Positions 6,888-9,089 of a DNA stretch of 9,089 nt are shown here, one piece after another. The translations under genes and the position numbers were made by a program. The stretch lies in assembly GCA_030706665.1 (NCBI GenBank), contig JAUZOB010000121.1, forward strand, positions 1-9,089. Reading direction: 5' to 3'. The DNA comes from Bacteroidota bacterium. Lineage in GTDB: Bacteria; Bacteroidota; Bacteroidia; Bacteroidales; Prolixibacteraceae. The notes beneath the pieces were generated by a model. The model had not been told where the DNA came from and did not search any database. It worked only from the letters and a program-made list of their open reading frames with translations. How positions within the stretch are numbered: the first letter of the stretch is position 1; the number at the start of each line of letters is the position of its first letter.

Positions 6888-8234
6888 ATGGAAAAGATAA
6901 AACTTAATCTGGACAAAACATACAGCTTCATCGGTGAAAAACCGGTCATAAATAAAAAAGATGAAGCTGAAAAAAGTAATGTAGCTCTAACCGAGAAAAC
7001 AGGAAAAGGGAATGATTTTCTGGGATGGGTAGAACTTCCCTCTTCAATTGGCGAAAATGAACTTAGTGAAGTTGAATCGACAGTTGCAAAACTTAAGGCA
7101 AAGAAACTCGACCTTTTCATTGTTATCGGAATCGGAGGTTCTTATCTGGGTGCAAAAGCAGTTATCGATGCTTTATCTGATAACTTTGCAGCTCTTAAAG
7201 GAAATAGCGGAAATCCATTGGTTCTGTTTGCAGGACAAAACATCGGAGAAGACTACCTTTATGAGCTTCGCGAATTATTGAAAGTAAAAGAATATGCCCT
7301 TGCCGTAATTTCTAAATCAGGAACTACAACTGAACCTGCAATTGCGTTTCGTCTTCTGAAGCAAGATATCGAAGAGAAATATGGAAAAACAGAAGCTAAA
7401 GACCGTATTATCGCGATTACAGACGAAAAGAAAGGAGCACTTCGTACTCTTGCAACTATCGAAGGATATAAAACTTTTGTAATTCCGGACAATATTGGCG
7501 GTCGATATTCTGTTTTGACTCCAGTAGGATTAGTCGCAATTGCTGCAGCAGGCTTTGATATCCGCGCAATGGTCAAAGGTGCTCAGGATATGGAAGCAGC
7601 TACCGCTCCAAACGTGCCATTCGAAGAAAATCTGGCTGCTCAATATGCTGCTGCCCGAAACGCATTATACGAAAACAACAAGAAGGTTGAAATTCTTGTC
7701 AACTTCAATCCTAAACTTCATTTCTTTGCCGAATGGTGGAAACAGCTTTACGGTGAGAGCGAAGGAAAGAAAGGAAAAGGAATCTTCCCCGCAAGTGTTG
7801 ATTTTACTTCAGATCTTCACTCAATGGGACAATACATACAGGAAGGAGAACGTCATCTGTTCGAGACTGTTATTTCTGTAAAATCTCCTGATCGTGAACT
7901 TTGCGTTCCGAAGGATGACGCAAATCTTGACAAATTAAACTTCCTTGCTGGCAAACGTATCGACGAAGTCAATAAAATGGCAGAATTGGGAACTATGTTA
8001 GCTCATGTTGATGGAGGTGTTCCAAATATTAAGATTGAACTTCCTCTATTAAACGAATACTACATTGGCCAATTAATTTACTTCTTTGAAAAAGCATGCG
8101 GAATCAGTGGATATCTATTAGGAGTAAATCCTTTTGATCAGCCTGGTGTTGAAGCATACAAAAAGAACATGTTTGCCTTGTTAGACAAACCTGGATTTGA
8201 AGAAGAATCAAAGAAAATCAAAAGTAGATTGTAG
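6888..8234 (+). CDS. pgi: Glucose-6-phosphate isomerase
   Basis: Cytosolic enzyme interconverting glucose 6-phosphate and fructose 6-phosphate, at the entry to glycolysis and in gluconeogenesis. The 448 residues belong to the short bacterial form (about 445-450, against about 550 in E. coli). It carries GIGGSYLGA (81-89) and SKSGTTTEP (142-150) of the sugar-phosphate-binding SIS fold; family signature 1 GGRYSVLTP (204-212); catalytic glutamate E290 in LYGESEG (287-293); H311 in SDLHSMGQ (308-315); and signature 2 GYLLGVNPFDQPGVEAYKK (408-426) with the base lysine near 425. It is intact. The ATG is 12 bases after the gpsA stop with no strong ribosome site. It is last in the lysS-gpsA-pgi operon, and the hairpin at 8279-8310 follows 44 bases later. 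Pgi and GpsA act on neighbouring metabolites, linking glycolysis with lipid precursor supply. Confidence 0.98.
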   Translation: MEKIKLNLDKTYSFIGEKPVINKKDEAEKSNVALTEKTGKGNDFLGWVELPSSIGENELSEVESTVAKLKAKKLDLFIVIGIGGSYLGAKAVIDALSDNFAALKGNSGNPLVLFAGQNIGEDYLYELRELLKVKEYALAVISKSGTTTEPAIAFRLLKQDIEEKYGKTEAKDRIIAITDEKKGALRTLATIEGYKTFVIPDNIGGRYSVLTPVGLVAIAAAGFDIRAMVKGAQDMEAATAPNVPFEENLAAQYAAARNALYENNKKVEILVNFNPKLHFFAEWWKQLYGESEGKKGKGIFPASVDFTSDLHSMGQYIQEGERHLFETVISVKSPDRELCVPKDDANLDKLNFLAGKRIDEVNKMAELGTMLAHVDGGVPNIKIELPLLNEYYIGQLIYFFEKACGISGYLLGVNPFDQPGVEAYKKNMFALLDKPGFEEESKKIKSRL

Positions 8235-8278
8235 ACTGCTATTTCAAGGAATTTTTTACATCATCTATAATAATAAAA

Positions 8279-8310
8279 AGAAGAGGCTGTCTAAAAAGAC
8301 AGCCTCTTCT
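8279..8310. terminator. Bidirectional terminator hairpin between pgi and the SusD-like gene
   Basis: AGAAGAGGCTGTCT (8279-8292) pairs perfectly over 14 bp with AGACAGCCTCTTCT (8297-8310) around an AAAA loop. On the minus strand the stem is followed by TTTT and an AT-rich run, a strong intrinsic terminator for the SusD-like gene ending at 8329. On the plus strand the stem's own CTTCT end gives a weaker T tract, probably enough to end the pgi transcript. Nothing else is visible in the 8235-8328 gap. Confidence 0.92.
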
Positions 8311-8328
8311 AATAAGGTTTAAACAGGT

Positions 8329-9089
8329 TTAGAAGTTTGATCCACCTGTATCCCACCATAAGCGAGTTGCAATATCGTCTTTTGCGCCAGTTCCCATTTT
8401 TGAAACAGCATCTGCAACACCAGCGGCATTACCTATTCTTTCAGAATTGACAAATGGCATTCTCTTGATAAAGTCGTTTGGTGCGATAACTCCCCAATCG
8501 GCATTGCTATCATTCTTCGCATTGTAAGGCAACTTCGGATAACCTGTTCTTCTGAAGTCGACCCAAGCTTCCAATGAATTAGTGAAATTATTGATCCATT
8601 TCTGAGTAATGATCTTTTCCAACTTCAATTCCGGAGCATCTGCTTCATTCCATGCAACCGTAATTGTAGAACGTGAGGTAAAGTTGTTTCTTGCATCCTT
8701 AGGATCTATGTAATCGATCGGCTTGCTGGTGGCATCGGTAAGATAAGCATCAGCTCCGGTTGCGCCCCAATCAGTAAAAGATAGTTTAACTCCGGTTTCA
8801 TAATTGGCTTTGGCATCGCCAGCGCCTGTCCAACCTCTAAGAGCGGCTTCGGCTTTCAGGAAATAAACTTCGGCAGCTGTTATATATCTTCTGGTTGTTA
8901 CAGAATTGAAGCTGTCAGCAATCTTAGAGAAAGCAAGTCTCTGGTCTTTAGAATCCAAATAAGCCCCACTGCGGATCCCTTTGTATGGATAAGCCGGATG
9001 TTCAGGATATAAGGTATTATCTGTAGCAGGTTGGAAGAATGACGTCAATCTGCCATCTTTTAGACCGAGAAGGAAAGATTCCATTGCTG
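8329..9089 (-). CDS. SusD/RagB-family outer-membrane nutrient-binding lipoprotein, 5'-truncated
   Basis: C-terminal 252 residues of a SusD-like protein. These surface lipoproteins sit as a lid on a SusC-type TonB-dependent transporter and bind glycans or peptides. The frame is open to the right edge; the ATG at 9084 is preceded by an in-frame codon and is internal. Visible marks are RRYITAAEVYFLKAEAALRGW (residues 64-84 counted from that ATG), the helical TPR-like substrate-lid segment; TQKWINNFTNSLEAWVDFRR, an aromatic helix typical of the family; and the terminal RLWWDTGG before the stop. The aromatic ending suggests the SusD-like_2 branch, though this is from recall. Family members are about 500-600 residues, so roughly half is missing, including the signal peptide and lipobox. 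The ligand cannot be told. A susC-like gene is expected upstream, beyond the right edge. A strong terminator lies just after its stop. Confidence 0.9.
   Translation of the reverse strand, partial: AMESFLLGLKDGRLTSFFQPATDNTLYPEHPAYPYKGIRSGAYLDSKDQRLAFSKIADSFNSVTTRRYITAAEVYFLKAEAALRGWTGAGDAKANYETGVKLSFTDWGATGADAYLTDATSKPIDYIDPKDARNNFTSRSTITVAWNEADAPELKLEKIITQKWINNFTNSLEAWVDFRRTGYPKLPYNAKNDSNADWGVIAPNDFIKRMPFVNSERIGNAAGVADAVSKMGTGAKDDIATRLWWDTGGSNF

Noticed and set aside
7540..7881. 113-codon plus-strand open frame within pgi in another frame
   Set aside because: It overlaps the intact pgi catalytic region and no domain is recognisable; it is a frame shadow.

Overview
This window looks like ordinary core chromosome from a member of the Bacteroidota, most likely the order Bacteroidales. 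The reasons are: a SusD/RagB-type outer-membrane lipoprotein gene; promoter -7 boxes of the phylum's TAnnTTTG type; AT-rich leaders with little Shine-Dalgarno signal; a lysyl-tRNA synthetase with a long C-terminal tail; and the gene order lysS-gpsA-pgi. No mobile element, CRISPR array, tRNA, rRNA or phage gene was seen. The genus cannot be named from the sequence alone.

Layout, left to right. Bases 1-706 (+) hold the C-terminal 234 residues of diaminopimelate decarboxylase (lysA), the last step of lysine synthesis; its 5' end lies off the window. A long interrupted hairpin at 746-787 separates it from a convergent two-gene minus-strand operon. That operon is recJ (3821-2094), a single-strand DNA exonuclease, followed after 13 bases by uraA (2079-847), a uracil/proton symporter. 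A 327-base AT-rich region (3822-4148) carries divergent promoter boxes for recJ (minus) and for the plus-strand lysS operon. That operon is lysS (4149-5870), gpsA (5880-6875) and pgi (6888-8234), with gaps of 9 and 12 bases. It ends at a strong 14-bp hairpin (8279-8310) shared with the convergent C-terminal part of a SusD-like gene (8329-9089, minus), which runs off the right edge.

The genes are mainly housekeeping: lysine supply (lysA) and lysine charging of tRNA (lysS), phospholipid precursor synthesis (gpsA), glycolysis (pgi), DNA repair (recJ) and pyrimidine uptake (uraA). The SusD-like gene probably marks the edge of a nutrient-uptake locus whose SusC partner should lie just beyond the right edge. 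The most useful correction is the lysS start. The longest open frame begins at a TTG (4107) inside the likely promoter -7 box, so the protein should start at ATG 4149. I found no convincing undescribed system in this window.
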